Shown here: piece after piece, positions 9,487-18,723 of the stretch | Layout of the letters: each line of letters opens with the position of its first letter | Numbering within the stretch: the first letter of the stretch is position 1 | Assembly: GCA_910578465.1 (NCBI GenBank) | Contig: CAJTPW010000007.1 | Span: forward strand, 303-62,387 | Direction of reading: 5' to 3' | DNA: 62,085 nucleotides | Source of the DNA: an uncultured Vampirovibrio sp. | GTDB lineage: Bacteria > Cyanobacteriota > Vampirovibrionia > Gastranaerophilales > Gastranaerophilaceae | Translations under genes and position numbers: made by a program | Notes under the pieces: generated by a model | Database searches by the model: none | What the model saw: the letters and a program-made list of their open reading frames with translations, nothing else | What the model was told of the DNA's origin: nothing

Positions 9487-11679
9487 TTATTGTTGTTTGT
9501 TATATTCAGGCATACTCCATATTCTGAATATTCTAACCAAACTTGAGTAATCATCCGTAAAAGGTTTAAGGAATTTATCGTCTTCGGCATATCCCGTGGT
9601 TACAAAAACTGCTTCATATTTATTTGCCGCCTTATAATTAAAGCCTTTGAAATTATCATACAGTTTATTTTTTGGCATAAATACCACAAAATAAGTATTT
9701 TCCATTTTATAATAGCCGCGTTCTTTTTCTTTTTGTTCGCTTGATAACATAAAACTTGATGAAACAACGATATTTTTCAGGTTGTCTTCTTCCGTAATTT
9801 TTTTGAGCATTCTTGCTAAATCAAGGTATCTGTTGCTTATATGAAAAAGAATAATGCCGTCATTTTTTGTGTGTTTTTTATATATATTAAAAGCTTCTTT
9901 TGTAATTAAGTGCACGGGAATTGAATCTGAAGAAAAAGCGTCAACAAGCAGGATATCAAAATTTTGCGGCTCACTTTTATCAAGTACAATTCTTGCATCA
10001 CCCATTTTTACATCCACGCTTCCCTTTGCCTCTTTAAGGAAAGCAAAATCCTGCATGGCTGCCTCATACATTTTCGGGTCAATTTCATAGAATGTTATTT
10101 TATCGTTCTCCTCTGTGTATGCCGCTGCCGCTCCTGCACCAAGCCCTATAACTCCAATATTTAAAGGTCTTTGTTTAGCGCTCTGGAAATTTTTCATACC
10201 TTCAACGACATAAGCAAGAGCGCTTGTGTCGCTATAGTATGTGAGCGGAATCATTTCAAATTTACCTGTTTTGCTGTCATAAATTTGAGCACCGTGGAGT
10301 GTATTTCCGCTTGTGATGGTTTTTATATTGTGTTTTTCCTTTGTTTTAATAAGTATTGTGCCGTAAAAATTTCTTTTAAATTTATACTCTACACCTTTTT
10401 CAAAAAAGAAAACCTCACTATAGCTCAGCATGCAGATTATTATTGTTAAAATGCCTGCAGCGGAAAGTTTTACCCAAGAAGATATTTTAAGCGGTTTTTT
10501 ACTTAAAATGCTTTGTACAAAAAGATAAATGGCAAAAACATACATAATGATATTTATAAGGGGCAGTTCTATATAATTATTAAAAATTAAAGGTGCGATG
10601 ATATTTACGAAAAATCCGCCAAGAACACCTCCAAATGCAATGGCAAGATAGAACTCACTCAGTTTTGAAGCTTCGGGCCTTGTTTTATATATTTCACCGT
10701 TACATATCATAAGGAATACAAAAAACATTGCTGCAGTAATCAGAACGGAAAATATCGGGTGATTGTTTAAATTTCCTGATAAATTTCCGCTTATTATATT
10801 TACCAGTGCAATAACGGGCACTAAAACAAGCAAAGTATTTTTCTTATAAAATTTTTCAGAACCAAAACATAAGACAAATGTTAAAAGATATAATCCGAGA
10901 AACAATGTCCAGAGCATTGGCAGTGGAAGGATTTTTACCGTTACATAGGTTGTATATGAGGCAAGAAGAATTGTGCCTGCTGCACTTAGCAAAATCCAGT
11001 ATAAAAGGTTTTTAGGCTGAATTTTTTCGCCTGTATTCTTCTTATTTTCATTATCGTTTTTTGAATTAATAAAATATAAAACGGAGGCAGCTGCAATTAA
11101 AAGAACCAAAAGCCCGAAAATGTTGTGCCAGAGTTTTACCGTATCGGTTAATGTCATTAAAGGCTCATAAATTAAAGGATACAAAAAGAGTGCAAGAAAT
11201 GAGCCTATGTTTGATATTGAATATAAAATGTATGGAGATTCGCCCGTTTGTTTTGTATACCAGTTTTGCATGGAAACACTAATTGTAGAAAGCACTAAAA
11301 CCGGAAGCATTGCGTATTTAAACAATGATGCAAACAAAGATATAAGCGGACTTTGTTCAAAACCTGCTATATTTATAAGCCAGCTTCCAAATTTTGTAGG
11401 CATATTAAAAAGGCACAGAGAAATCGTAAAAAGAATTATATAAACTACCGCATTTACTTTTGGTTTAAGCTTGTTTAAGAATAGTGCAAGAAGGTATCCT
11501 GCAAAAAGAACAAACTGGAAAAATAAAAGACAGGAGGCCCAAATATCAGCCCCGCCTCCATATTGAGGGGTTAAAATTTTTCCCGTTACAGGCTGAAACA
11601 TAAATGTTAAAAATGCGCCCAAAAATATGATAATTGAATATAAAACCTTATATAAGGCGTTTGCACTTTCTTTTTTCAT
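9487..11679 (-). CDS. Polytopic membrane protein fused to spermidine-synthase-like domain
   Basis: This 730-residue two-part protein has about 420 N-terminal residues forming 11-13 hydrophobic segments, beginning with LYSIIIFLGAFLTFMFQPVT. The C-terminal ~290 residues match the spermidine synthase / methyltransferase Rossmann fold: the nucleotide loop IGVIGLGAGAAAAY, an acidic strand end KITFYEIDPKMYE, the MGDARIVL segment, and the catalytic-region LLVDAFSSDSIPVHLITKEA. Such fused 'MFS/spermidine synthase' proteins are widespread, but their reaction is not settled and many may not make polyamines. No decarboxylase for polyamine synthesis lies nearby. It is convergent with the phosphorylase gene and divergent from metG. 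Confidence 0.88.
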   Translation of the reverse strand: MKKESANALYKVLYSIIIFLGAFLTFMFQPVTGKILTPQYGGGADIWASCLLFFQFVLFAGYLLALFLNKLKPKVNAVVYIILFTISLCLFNMPTKFGSWLINIAGFEQSPLISLFASLFKYAMLPVLVLSTISVSMQNWYTKQTGESPYILYSISNIGSFLALFLYPLIYEPLMTLTDTVKLWHNIFGLLVLLIAAASVLYFINSKNDNENKKNTGEKIQPKNLLYWILLSAAGTILLASYTTYVTVKILPLPMLWTLFLGLYLLTFVLCFGSEKFYKKNTLLVLVPVIALVNIISGNLSGNLNNHPIFSVLITAAMFFVFLMICNGEIYKTRPEASKLSEFYLAIAFGGVLGGFFVNIIAPLIFNNYIELPLINIIMYVFAIYLFVQSILSKKPLKISSWVKLSAAGILTIIICMLSYSEVFFFEKGVEYKFKRNFYGTILIKTKEKHNIKTITSGNTLHGAQIYDSKTGKFEMIPLTYYSDTSALAYVVEGMKNFQSAKQRPLNIGVIGLGAGAAAAYTEENDKITFYEIDPKMYEAAMQDFAFLKEAKGSVDVKMGDARIVLDKSEPQNFDILLVDAFSSDSIPVHLITKEAFNIYKKHTKNDGIILFHISNRYLDLARMLKKITEEDNLKNIVVSSSFMLSSEQKEKERGYYKMENTYFVVFMPKNKLYDNFKGFNYKAANKYEAVFVTTGYAEDDKFLKPFTDDYSSLVRIFRIWSMPEYNKQQ

Positions 11680-11776
11680 AAAATCTCCGTAAACTTTTTC
11701 TTTCTAAATAATACACCAATGTTTTAGATGGGAAACAGTCGTTTACAGTTCTTTATATTTAAAGTATAATTCGGTT

Positions 11777-13333
11777 ATGGAAAAATTTTATATTACAACG
11801 GCTATTGATTATGTAAACGGTGCTCCGCATATCGGGCATGCGTATGAAAAAATTTATACTGATATTTTATTCAGACACTTTAAAAAACGTGCAAAAGAAA
11901 CATTCTTTTTGACAGGAACTGATGAGCACGGTATCAAAATACAAAAGACCGCAAAAAATGCGGGCATAACACCGAAAGAACTTTGCGATGCTAATGCCGC
12001 ACAGTTTAAGGAGGCCTGGAAGCTCTTGGATATTGAGTATTCAAAGTTTATCAGAACGACAGACCATGAGCATGAGAAAATTGTTCAGGATATTTTTGAA
12101 AAACTTCTCAAGCAGGGGGATATTTACAAAAACAGCTATAAAGGCCTTTATTGCAGCGGTTGTGAAACCTTTTTAAATCCAAAAGATTTGGATGAAAACG
12201 GAAACTGTCCGATACACGGTAAAAAACCCGAAGAAGTGTCCGAGGAAAATTATTTCTTTAAGCTTACAAAGTATAAAGAAAGAATTATTGAACATATAAA
12301 GAAAAATCCCGGCTTTATTTTGCCTGAATTTAGGGCAAACGAAGTTTTAAACCAGCTTGAAAATATTGAAGATATCTCTGTTTCCCGTGCTAAAGCAAAT
12401 GTTGAGTGGGGAATAGAAGTAAAATCAGACCCGAGCCAGGTGATTTATGTTTGGATTGATGCGCTTTCAAACTATATAACGGCGCTTGGATATGATGTAA
12501 ACGGAAATCACAGCGAAGAATTTAAAAAATTCTGGCCCGTTAATTTCCATATAATCGGCAAAGATATTTTAAAATTCCATTCGATTTATTGGATTGCAAT
12601 ATTGATGGCGCTTGAAGTTGAACTTCCGCAGGGAATTTATGCCCATGGCTGGATTACGATTGATCAAAACAAGATGTCAAAATCTACGGGAAATGTAATT
12701 GCTCCAAAAACCGTTATAGATGAATATGAACTTAAAAACCCCGATGCGCTGCGCTATTTTATGGCAACAGCTGCGGCAAACGGTAAAGACGGCAATTATT
12801 CCGATGTTGATTTTAAAGAAAAAGTAAATGCAGACCTTGCAAACAATATGGGAAATCTTTTAAACCGTACTTTAAATATGCTTGTTAAATATTTTGACGG
12901 TGAAATTAAGCCTGAATTTATTGCCGACAATGAATTGAATTCAAAGGCCGAAAAAGTTTTAAAACAGGTTATGGAATATTTCGACAGGTGCGATATAGCA
13001 TCGGCTGCAAGCTGTATTATAGGGCTTGTGGATGAAGCAAACAAATATGTAAATGATACTGCACCCTGGGCGCTTGCAAAAAATGAACAAATGACAGAAT
13101 GCGGCAAGGTTTTATATAATGTTTTAAATTTAATGGCAAAAATTACGCTTTTAATTGAGCCTTACTGTCCGACGATAGCAAAACTGATGGCAGACCAAAT
13201 TAAGGTTGACATAAATTTGAAATATTCAGAGCTAATGCCAAATATGATTAATTCAGGTAAGTTAATTTCAAAAGATGAAATAACTCCGGTCTTTTTAAGA
13301 CTGGACAGCGAGTTTGCTGCCAACAAAAAATAA
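11777..13333 (+). CDS. metG: Methionyl-tRNA synthetase
   Basis: This 518-residue class I aminoacyl-tRNA synthetase charges tRNA-Met with methionine. The HIGH motif is at residues 18-21 (PHIGHAYEK) and the KMSKS motif near 299-303. A single zinc knuckle is visible as CSGC near 126-129 and CPIH about 15 residues later. The anticodon-binding helical region (about 370-500) includes NLLNRTLNM and the typical PWALAK. There is no C-terminal EMAP/tRNA-binding domain, as in the short MetRS form. The ATG is preceded only by TATAATTCGGTT, so the ribosome site is weak and the leader may be short. Confidence 0.96.
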   Translation: MEKFYITTAIDYVNGAPHIGHAYEKIYTDILFRHFKKRAKETFFLTGTDEHGIKIQKTAKNAGITPKELCDANAAQFKEAWKLLDIEYSKFIRTTDHEHEKIVQDIFEKLLKQGDIYKNSYKGLYCSGCETFLNPKDLDENGNCPIHGKKPEEVSEENYFFKLTKYKERIIEHIKKNPGFILPEFRANEVLNQLENIEDISVSRAKANVEWGIEVKSDPSQVIYVWIDALSNYITALGYDVNGNHSEEFKKFWPVNFHIIGKDILKFHSIYWIAILMALEVELPQGIYAHGWITIDQNKMSKSTGNVIAPKTVIDEYELKNPDALRYFMATAAANGKDGNYSDVDFKEKVNADLANNMGNLLNRTLNMLVKYFDGEIKPEFIADNELNSKAEKVLKQVMEYFDRCDIASAASCIIGLVDEANKYVNDTAPWALAKNEQMTECGKVLYNVLNLMAKITLLIEPYCPTIAKLMADQIKVDINLKYSELMPNMINSGKLISKDEITPVFLRLDSEFAANKK

Positions 13334-13366
13334 TTAATTCCAGATAAACGGTTTTGTACCGGACAG

Positions 13367-13579
13367 TTAATCGAACAGATTTTTTATATCTGTGCCTAGT
13401 ATCTGTGCGATTTTGATTAATTTCTTCAAACTGGGCGTCCTTTCAACTCTTTCCACATGCCCTATAAATTTGTCATTTGCAGAGATAATTTCCGACAGTC
13501 TCTCCTGAGATAATCCTTTTAGCAATCTGTATTTCCGTATATTTTTACCTATTTTTACATATACAGTTTTGTCTTGCAT
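13367..13579 (-). CDS. Small XRE-family regulator
   Basis: This 70-residue protein is a single HTH_3 domain: VKIGKNIRKYRLLKGLSQERL, then the turn and recognition helix IISANDKFIGHVERVERTPS, ending with a leucine-rich fifth helix. No other domain is present. Two TATAAT-like -10 boxes lie 9-21 bases upstream of the ATG on the minus strand, so the transcript may be nearly leaderless. An inverted repeat there (13582-13606) could be its own operator. It is one of three small XRE proteins in the window. Confidence 0.82.
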   Translation of the reverse strand: MQDKTVYVKIGKNIRKYRLLKGLSQERLSEIISANDKFIGHVERVERTPSLKKLIKIAQILGTDIKNLFD

Positions 13580-13581
13580 AA

Positions 13582-13606
13582 ATTAAGATTATATATTATA
13601 CTTAAT
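13582..13606. promoter_or_regulatory. Candidate autoregulatory operator/promoter of the small XRE gene
   Basis: The inverted repeat ATTAAG (13582-13587) / CTTAAT (13601-13606) flanks 13 bases containing minus-strand TATAAT boxes (13600-13595 and, overlapping the left arm, TATAAT-like at 13593-13588). The position just upstream of the regulator start suggests self-repression. Confidence 0.45.
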
Positions 13607-13672
13607 GAGCAACAGTGCTAAATAAGCACCATTTATTGAAAAATTAAGTTTCAAACTAAATATAATTCAGCG

Positions 13673-13701
13673 CGGGCGTTTTTCTTTTCGCCCGTTTTTT
13701 T
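13673..13701 (+). terminator. Plus-strand intrinsic terminator
   Basis: Stem CGGGCG (13673-13678) / CGCCCG (13689-13694) is followed by seven T. The nearest upstream plus-strand gene is metG, which ends 340 bases earlier with an opposite-strand gene in between. The terminator therefore either stops metG read-through or ends an unannotated small RNA. Confidence 0.8.
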
Positions 13702-14015
13702 AGTAAATGTGCGGGTTTTGCACGAAAATCGTCTTTAGCTTTTGTATTATTATAATATATATTATCTTAATTAAAATATTGTTTTAAATGATTAATATTA
13801 TGATAATAATATTAATATTTGTATAGAATTGGTAAAAAAAATTATAAAACAGGTCTTCTTGTAAAGCAATATTAAGTTTAGCCCCTAAAATCAGCTGTTT
13901 TAAATTTTCAAAATACTATCTGTCTTTAAGCCCTCCATAAGCACGATTGTCTAAAGTAAAGATAAAATGATATAATCTTAATGAGAGTTATAGCAGAATA
14001 AATTTTATCGGAATA

Positions 14016-14819
14016 ATGCAAACAGAGAACTTTACCGCTGATACTATTGAAGAAGCCAATATATGGCTTAGAGAATATAAAGAGACCAAAGATGAAAGTA
14101 CAAAGAAAAAGCTTCGGGGTTTGATTGTGCTTGCATATATGCCGCTTGTAAAAAAGGTGGCAAGGGGTTTTGCAAGGCGTTCAACGGACCCTGTTGAAGA
14201 TATTACTCAAGTCGGCTCTATGGGGCTGATTAAGGCCATAGATTTATTCAAATCAGATATAAGTTCCAATTTTAAAACCTATGCAACTTATTTAATTACA
14301 GGTGAAATCAGGCACTATCTGCGAGACAAAACTGCCATAATAAGGGCGCCCAGAGAGATAAAAGAGCTTTCTTACCGTGTGCATAAATTAACTCTTGAAT
14401 TAACCGAAAGGCTTGGTTGCCAGCCGACAGACGAACAGATAGCACAGGCGCTTCAAATGCCTGCAAAAAAGATTGAAGAAGTAATAGAGCTTGAACGCAG
14501 GACAACCACTGTTTCAATTGACCAGATTATAGGTTCTGAAGAAAACGGGCAAACTCCTTTAATGGATAAAATTGCCGACGAAAAGGACAGAAATCTTGCC
14601 AATGCCTTTGAAAATAAGATGATTTTAGAAGATGCAATTAAAAAATTATCGGAAGAAGACAGACGAATTATTACGATGAATTTCTTTGAAGGGCTGAATC
14701 AGCGGGAAATTTCGGAAAAGCTGAATATTTCTCAAATGCAGGTTTCAAGGAAATTAAAAAAATCTTTAAACAAACTTTTTGAACTTATCACTAAAAAAGG
14801 CGTTACGCACTATGATTGA
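14016..14819 (+). CDS. Alternative RNA polymerase sigma factor (group 3-like, SigB/SigF type)
   Basis: This 267-residue sigma-70-family factor directs RNA polymerase to a special promoter set. Region 2 is seen as VEDITQVGSMGLIKAIDLF and FKTYATYLITGEIRHYLRD, region 3 as RAPREIKELSYRVHKL through LERRTTTVSIDQ, and region 4 as IITMNFFEGLNQREISEKL and MQVSRKLKKSLNKL. Region 1.1 is absent and the size is that of SigB/SigF/FliA-like factors. It overlaps the prepilin peptidase gene by eight bases, so both are made from one message. I infer that it may control pilus or envelope genes, by analogy with cyanobacterial SigF, which affects pilus formation. No anti-sigma factor lies next to it. Confidence 0.92.
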   Translation: MQTENFTADTIEEANIWLREYKETKDESTKKKLRGLIVLAYMPLVKKVARGFARRSTDPVEDITQVGSMGLIKAIDLFKSDISSNFKTYATYLITGEIRHYLRDKTAIIRAPREIKELSYRVHKLTLELTERLGCQPTDEQIAQALQMPAKKIEEVIELERRTTTVSIDQIIGSEENGQTPLMDKIADEKDRNLANAFENKMILEDAIKKLSEEDRRIITMNFFEGLNQREISEKLNISQMQVSRKLKKSLNKLFELITKKGVTHYD

Positions 14820-15801
14820 TTTAAACACGCTTGTTGCAGTATTTGTTTTTGTAATAGGGGCCTGTATCGGAAGCTTTTTAAATGTTGTGGCGCTTCGCGG
14901 CCTTTCAGGGGAAAGCATTGTTTTTCCGCCTTCAAAATGCCCCAAATGCAACAATAAATTAAACTGGTATACAAATATTCCGATTATTTCATACTGTTTT
15001 CTCGGCGGTAAATGTCAATTTTGCAAAGAGCATATCTCAATACAGTATCCTGTTGTTGAGTTTTTAAATGCTCTTCTTTGGTTGTTTTGCTTTCTTGAAT
15101 TCGGATATACGGCAAAAACCCTGTTTTTATGTATTTTAGCGTCGCTTTTTATAGTTATTGCAATAACTGATTTTAAAGAAAGTGTTGTAATTGACGCACA
15201 TACATATATAATTATAGCTCTCGGGCTTTTGTATAACGCTGTGCCTTTTGGCGCACCCTTTGGTGAAGCGGGAATTTTACAGAGTATTTTGGGAATTTTA
15301 GCGGGGGCCCTCTTTTTTGAAGCAGCAGCACGCACGGGATATCTTTTTGCGGGCACACGCGCCTTTGGCGAAGGAGATACACTGATTGCGATGGGTATCG
15401 GTGCGTTTTTTGGCTGGAAAATGCTTTTTGTTATTATCTTTATGAGCGTTATTTTGCAAGCTGTTTTAACGCTTCCTGTGCTGTTTCATAAATCAATAAA
15501 AGAAAAGGCTTATAAAAGTGCTGCAGCATATTCCATGCTTGTTTTGTGTGTGGTTTTTGTTTATCTTTTCAGAATATTTGATGTTTATACAATATTTCCT
15601 CTGATTTTAATTTTGCTCTTGATGGTGTGTATAATGCTTCTCTGGGCACTTTGCACCATATTGAAGGATATGAAAAATAAAAAAGAAACCGATAATTTTC
15701 TCTATCTTCCCTTCGGTCCGGCACTTGTTCTGGCAGGTCTTCTTGCAATATTTTTCCAAAGTGAAATTGTTGGCTTTATAAAAAACATGTTCTTCCTGTA
15801 G
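14812..15801 (+). CDS. pilD: Prepilin peptidase / N-methyltransferase (PilD/GspO family)
   Basis: This 329-residue polytopic membrane aspartyl protease cleaves class III prepilin leaders and may methylate the new N-terminus. The cytoplasmic N-terminal domain has the four zinc cysteines as CPKC (43-46) and CQFC (68-71), typical of the bifunctional form. Catalytic aspartates are expected at D120 (in IAITDFKESVVID) and at D189 in GEGD, the family's GxGD motif. I start at ATG 14812, which overlaps the sigma-factor stop codon; an upstream in-frame ATG at 14779 would place extra residues before the first membrane helix. Its likely substrates include the glycine-rich prepilins at both ends and the centre of this window. 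Confidence 0.93.
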   Translation: MIDLNTLVAVFVFVIGACIGSFLNVVALRGLSGESIVFPPSKCPKCNNKLNWYTNIPIISYCFLGGKCQFCKEHISIQYPVVEFLNALLWLFCFLEFGYTAKTLFLCILASLFIVIAITDFKESVVIDAHTYIIIALGLLYNAVPFGAPFGEAGILQSILGILAGALFFEAAARTGYLFAGTRAFGEGDTLIAMGIGAFFGWKMLFVIIFMSVILQAVLTLPVLFHKSIKEKAYKSAAAYSMLVLCVVFVYLFRIFDVYTIFPLILILLLMVCIMLLWALCTILKDMKNKKETDNFLYLPFGPALVLAGLLAIFFQSEIVGFIKNMFFL

Positions 15802-15846
15802 AGTACTTCATATATTAAAAACCCTGCAGTACAGTGCTTTAAGGTA

Positions 15847-15868
15847 TTTGTAACAAAAATGTTACAAA
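15847..15868. promoter_or_regulatory. Palindromic candidate operator
   Basis: A perfect 8-base inverted repeat TTTGTAAC / GTTACAAA with a six-base A-rich spacer lies about 85-110 bases upstream of the small gene at 15955. Size and symmetry suit a dimeric regulator. It does not match the NtcA (GTA-N8-TAC) or CRP consensus spacing. Confidence 0.45.
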
Positions 15869-15954
15869 CAAAATACAAAAAGGCAATTTTTCTTTGTATA
15901 TATTTTTTATATAAGTACGAGATATATAAGAGATATTCAAAGAGGAACTAACAA

Positions 15955-16347
15955 ATGACAATAATGGCAGCAACAAACTCACAAAACAACAGAAGCGGAA
16001 ACGGAAGATATATGCCATTAAAAAGAACAGGTGCTTTAAACGGAACATTTGAAAATTTAAACACCGAAGGACTTCTTGAAACTTTAAATGCAATTGACGA
16101 TAGAAATATAAGAACAATATTTAAACAGGCAAAAGACCCTGTTGAATTGGCGTTTGATCATATTGACCGCCAATCACTAAAAAAAGTTACCACAGATGCT
16201 ATTAAAGACGGCATCAGCGATATGAGAGGGAGCATCGACGATTTAAAAGATGCAATGGTTGACATCAAAGATTCTTTGGGAGAATTTATTGAATTCATCG
16301 GTAAAATTTTTACCACAAATGAAGAATTCATTCCCGAAGAAGTATAA
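15955..16347 (+). CDS. Small soluble helical protein of unknown function
   Basis: This 130-residue protein is not recognised. Residues 1-30 are polar and Asn/Gly-rich, probably disordered. The rest is predicted amphipathic helix, with a heptad-like C-terminal half (DGISDMRGSIDDLKDAMVDI) that could coil. It has no signal peptide or cysteine. A good AGAGGAA ribosome site, an upstream palindrome (15847-15868), A/T-rich promoter-like sequence and terminators just downstream suggest an independently regulated, well-expressed gene. It is convergent with fusA. Confidence 0.75.
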   Translation: MTIMAATNSQNNRSGNGRYMPLKRTGALNGTFENLNTEGLLETLNAIDDRNIRTIFKQAKDPVELAFDHIDRQSLKKVTTDAIKDGISDMRGSIDDLKDAMVDIKDSLGEFIEFIGKIFTTNEEFIPEEV

Positions 16348-16354
16348 TTGCAAA

Positions 16355-16393
16355 CTTTAAGCCCGTAAATTATGGTCAAAAAGGGGCTTAAAA
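16355..16393 (+). terminator. Possible terminator of the small helical protein gene
   Basis: TTTAAGCCC and GGGGCTTAAA form a 9-base inverted repeat separated by about 20 bases, eight bases after the stop codon. There is no long T tract, so termination may rely on the second hairpin at 16455-16485. Confidence 0.45.
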
Positions 16394-16454
16394 GAACATT
16401 TGCACCCAAAGACCAAATATAAGGCTTTGGCAATAAGGTTATGGTTTTAAAATA

Positions 16455-16485
16455 AAAGAGGCACATTTTGATTTTGTGCCTCTTT
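16455..16485. terminator. Bidirectional intrinsic terminator between 15955-16347 and fusA
   Basis: An 11-base perfect inverted repeat AAAGAGGCACA (16455-16465) / TGTGCCTCTTT (16475-16485) has T-rich tails on both strands. It lies 22 bases beyond the fusA stop codon. Confidence 0.88.
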
Positions 16486-16507
16486 AATATTTTTTACAGG
16501 GTCTAAA

Positions 16508-18595
16508 CTAAGCGTTTGCGCCTGCTTTTGCAACGATTTCAGATTCAACGTTTGATGGAACCTGTTCGTATTTAGCAAATTCCATAGAGAATGTGCCGCG
16601 GCCTTGAGTATTTGATCTCAAGTCTGTTGCATAACCGAACATGTTTGCAAGAGGAACAATCGCACGAACGATAACGTTTCCTGTGTTTCCTTGCGGTTCT
16701 TGACCTTCGATACGGCCTCTTCTTCTTGAAATGTCACCGATGATTGTACCTGTGAATTCATCAGGAATTTCAATTTCAACCTTCATCATAGGTTCCAAAA
16801 TGCAGGGTTTAGCTTTTTTACAGCCGTCTTTAATTGCCATAGAACCTGCAATTTTGAATGCCATTTCGGATGAGTCAACTTCGTGGTAAGAACCGTCGTA
16901 TAATTCAACTTTAACGTCAATCATCGGGAAGCCCGCTAAGATACCGCCTTCAAGAGCTTCTTCCATACCTTTTCTTGCAGGTTCGATATATTCTTTCGGA
17001 ACAGCACCGCCGACGATTTTGTTTTCAAATACAAATCCGGCGTTTTCTTCAGCAGGAGCAATTCTAACTTTAACATGGCCGTATTGACCTTTACCGCCTG
17101 ACTGACGGATGAATTTAGAATCCTGATCGGCTGTACCTCTGATTGTTTCACGGTATGCAACCTGCGGTTTACCAACGTTTGCTTCAACCTTAAATTCACG
17201 AAGCATACGGTCAACAATGATATCAAGGTGAAGTTCGCCCATACCTGAAATAATCGTTTGACCTGTTTCGGTATCGGTTTTAACCTGGAATGACGGATCT
17301 TCTTCTGCAAGTTTTTGAAGAGCGATACCCATTTTATCCTGGTCAGCTTTTGTTTTAGGTTCGATTGCAACTGAAATTACAGGTGTCGGGAAGCTCATTC
17401 TTTCTAAGATGATAGGAGATTTTTCATCGCAAAGAGTATCCCCTGTTGTTGTATCTTTAAGACCAACAGCTGCACAAATATCTCCCGCGCAAACTTCTGA
17501 AATTTCGCTTCTTTGGTCTGCATACATTTGAACCAATCTTGAAATACGTTCTTTTTTGCCGCTTGTAGAGTTTAATACGTAAGAACCTGAGGTCAACTTA
17601 CCTGAATAAACTCTCATAAACGTTAAACGGCCTACAAACGGGTCTGTCATAACTTTGAATGCAAGAGCTGCAAACGGTTCGTCATCTGAAGATGTACGTT
17701 CAACCTTGCTTCCGTCTTCAAGTTCGCCTTCAATAGCTTTAACATCAACAGGAGACGGCATATAGTCAACAACGTTGTTAAGAAGAAGCTGAACACCTTT
17801 GTTTTTGAAAGCGGTACCGCAGCAAACAGGAACGATTTTGTTGTTGCAAACTGCTTTTCTAAGACCTGCTTTTAATTCTTCAACTGTGATTGAATCAGGA
17901 TCTTCAAAGAATTTTTCCATTAAGCTGTCGTCTTCAGATGCGATAGCTTCAACCATTGCATCACGGTATTCTTTTGCTTTATCAGCCAGATCGGCAGGAA
18001 TATCTTCTTCTTTAATGTCTGTTCCAAGGTCGTTTGTATAAATTTCAGCCTTCATTGTCATCAAGTCAACAAGACCTGTAAATTTATCTTCCGCACCGAT
18101 AGGAAGCTGGATAGGCACGGCATTAGCGCCTAATCTGTTTTGAATCTGGTCAACTACACGATAGAAATCAGCCCCAGTTCTGTCCATTTTGTTTACAAAA
18201 ACCATACGGGGAACTTCGTATCTGTTTGCCTGTCTCCAAACTGTTTCAGACTGTGATTGAACACCGCCTACAGCACAGAAAACAGCAACAACACCGTCTA
18301 ATACACGGAGTGAACGTTCAACTTCGATTGTGAAGTCAACGTGCCCGGGGGTGTCGATAATATTAATCTGGTGGCCTTTCCATTCAGCAGTAACTGCGGC
18401 TGATTGGATTGTGATACCTCTTTCTCTTTCCTGGTCCATAAAGTCTGTTACGGCAGCACCGTCGTGCACTTCGCCGATTTTATGGGTTTTACCGGTATAG
18501 AACAAAATACGTTCCGTGGTGGTGGTTTTGCCGGCGTCGATGTGGGCTGCAATACCAATGTTCCTTATCTTTTCCAAAGGAGTTTTTCTTGCCAT
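16508..18595 (-). CDS. fusA: Translation elongation factor G
   Basis: This 695-residue GTPase drives translocation of the ribosome. The P-loop AHIDAGKT is at residues 17-24, switch I contains RERGITIQSAAV, G3 is DTPGHVDF and G4 is NKMDR; domains II-V follow at full length. It is a single-gene unit here: no rpsL, rpsG or tuf adjoins it, unlike the common str operon. Codon choice is strongly biased, as expected of an abundant protein. The ATG is preceded by AAGGAAAAT on the minus strand. Confidence 0.97.
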   Translation of the reverse strand: MARKTPLEKIRNIGIAAHIDAGKTTTTERILFYTGKTHKIGEVHDGAAVTDFMDQERERGITIQSAAVTAEWKGHQINIIDTPGHVDFTIEVERSLRVLDGVVAVFCAVGGVQSQSETVWRQANRYEVPRMVFVNKMDRTGADFYRVVDQIQNRLGANAVPIQLPIGAEDKFTGLVDLMTMKAEIYTNDLGTDIKEEDIPADLADKAKEYRDAMVEAIASEDDSLMEKFFEDPDSITVEELKAGLRKAVCNNKIVPVCCGTAFKNKGVQLLLNNVVDYMPSPVDVKAIEGELEDGSKVERTSSDDEPFAALAFKVMTDPFVGRLTFMRVYSGKLTSGSYVLNSTSGKKERISRLVQMYADQRSEISEVCAGDICAAVGLKDTTTGDTLCDEKSPIILERMSFPTPVISVAIEPKTKADQDKMGIALQKLAEEDPSFQVKTDTETGQTIISGMGELHLDIIVDRMLREFKVEANVGKPQVAYRETIRGTADQDSKFIRQSGGKGQYGHVKVRIAPAEENAGFVFENKIVGGAVPKEYIEPARKGMEEALEGGILAGFPMIDVKVELYDGSYHEVDSSEMAFKIAGSMAIKDGCKKAKPCILEPMMKVEIEIPDEFTGTIIGDISRRRGRIEGQEPQGNTGNVIVRAIVPLANMFGYATDLRSNTQGRGTFSMEFAKYEQVPSNVESEIVAKAGANA

Positions 18596-18723
18596 TTTTA
18601 TTTTCCTTATCTTTTATATGAATAATACTTATCTACATTCTATTCTCACATAAAAATACTTAATGGCAAGGGCTTTCACCAAAGGCGGTATTTAACGGGG
18701 CTGTTTATATTTATATATTTATT

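Larger units (their letters stand above)
13580..14015. other. 436-base intergenic region: terminator, AT-rich palindrome, no gene
   Basis: No convincing coding frame is visible. It contains the candidate XRE operator (13582-13606), a plus-strand intrinsic terminator (13673-13701), a very AT-rich stretch (13740-13860) with a 10-base inverted repeat ATTAATATTA / TAATATTAAT (13791-13800, 13807-13816), and the leader of the sigma factor gene. A short plus-strand RNA from about 13610 to 13700 ending at the terminator is possible but unproven. Confidence 0.6.

Noticed and set aside
15847..15868. NtcA or CRP binding site
   Set aside because: The half-site spacing (GTA-N10-TAC; TGTAA-N8-TTACA) does not fit the known consensus of either.
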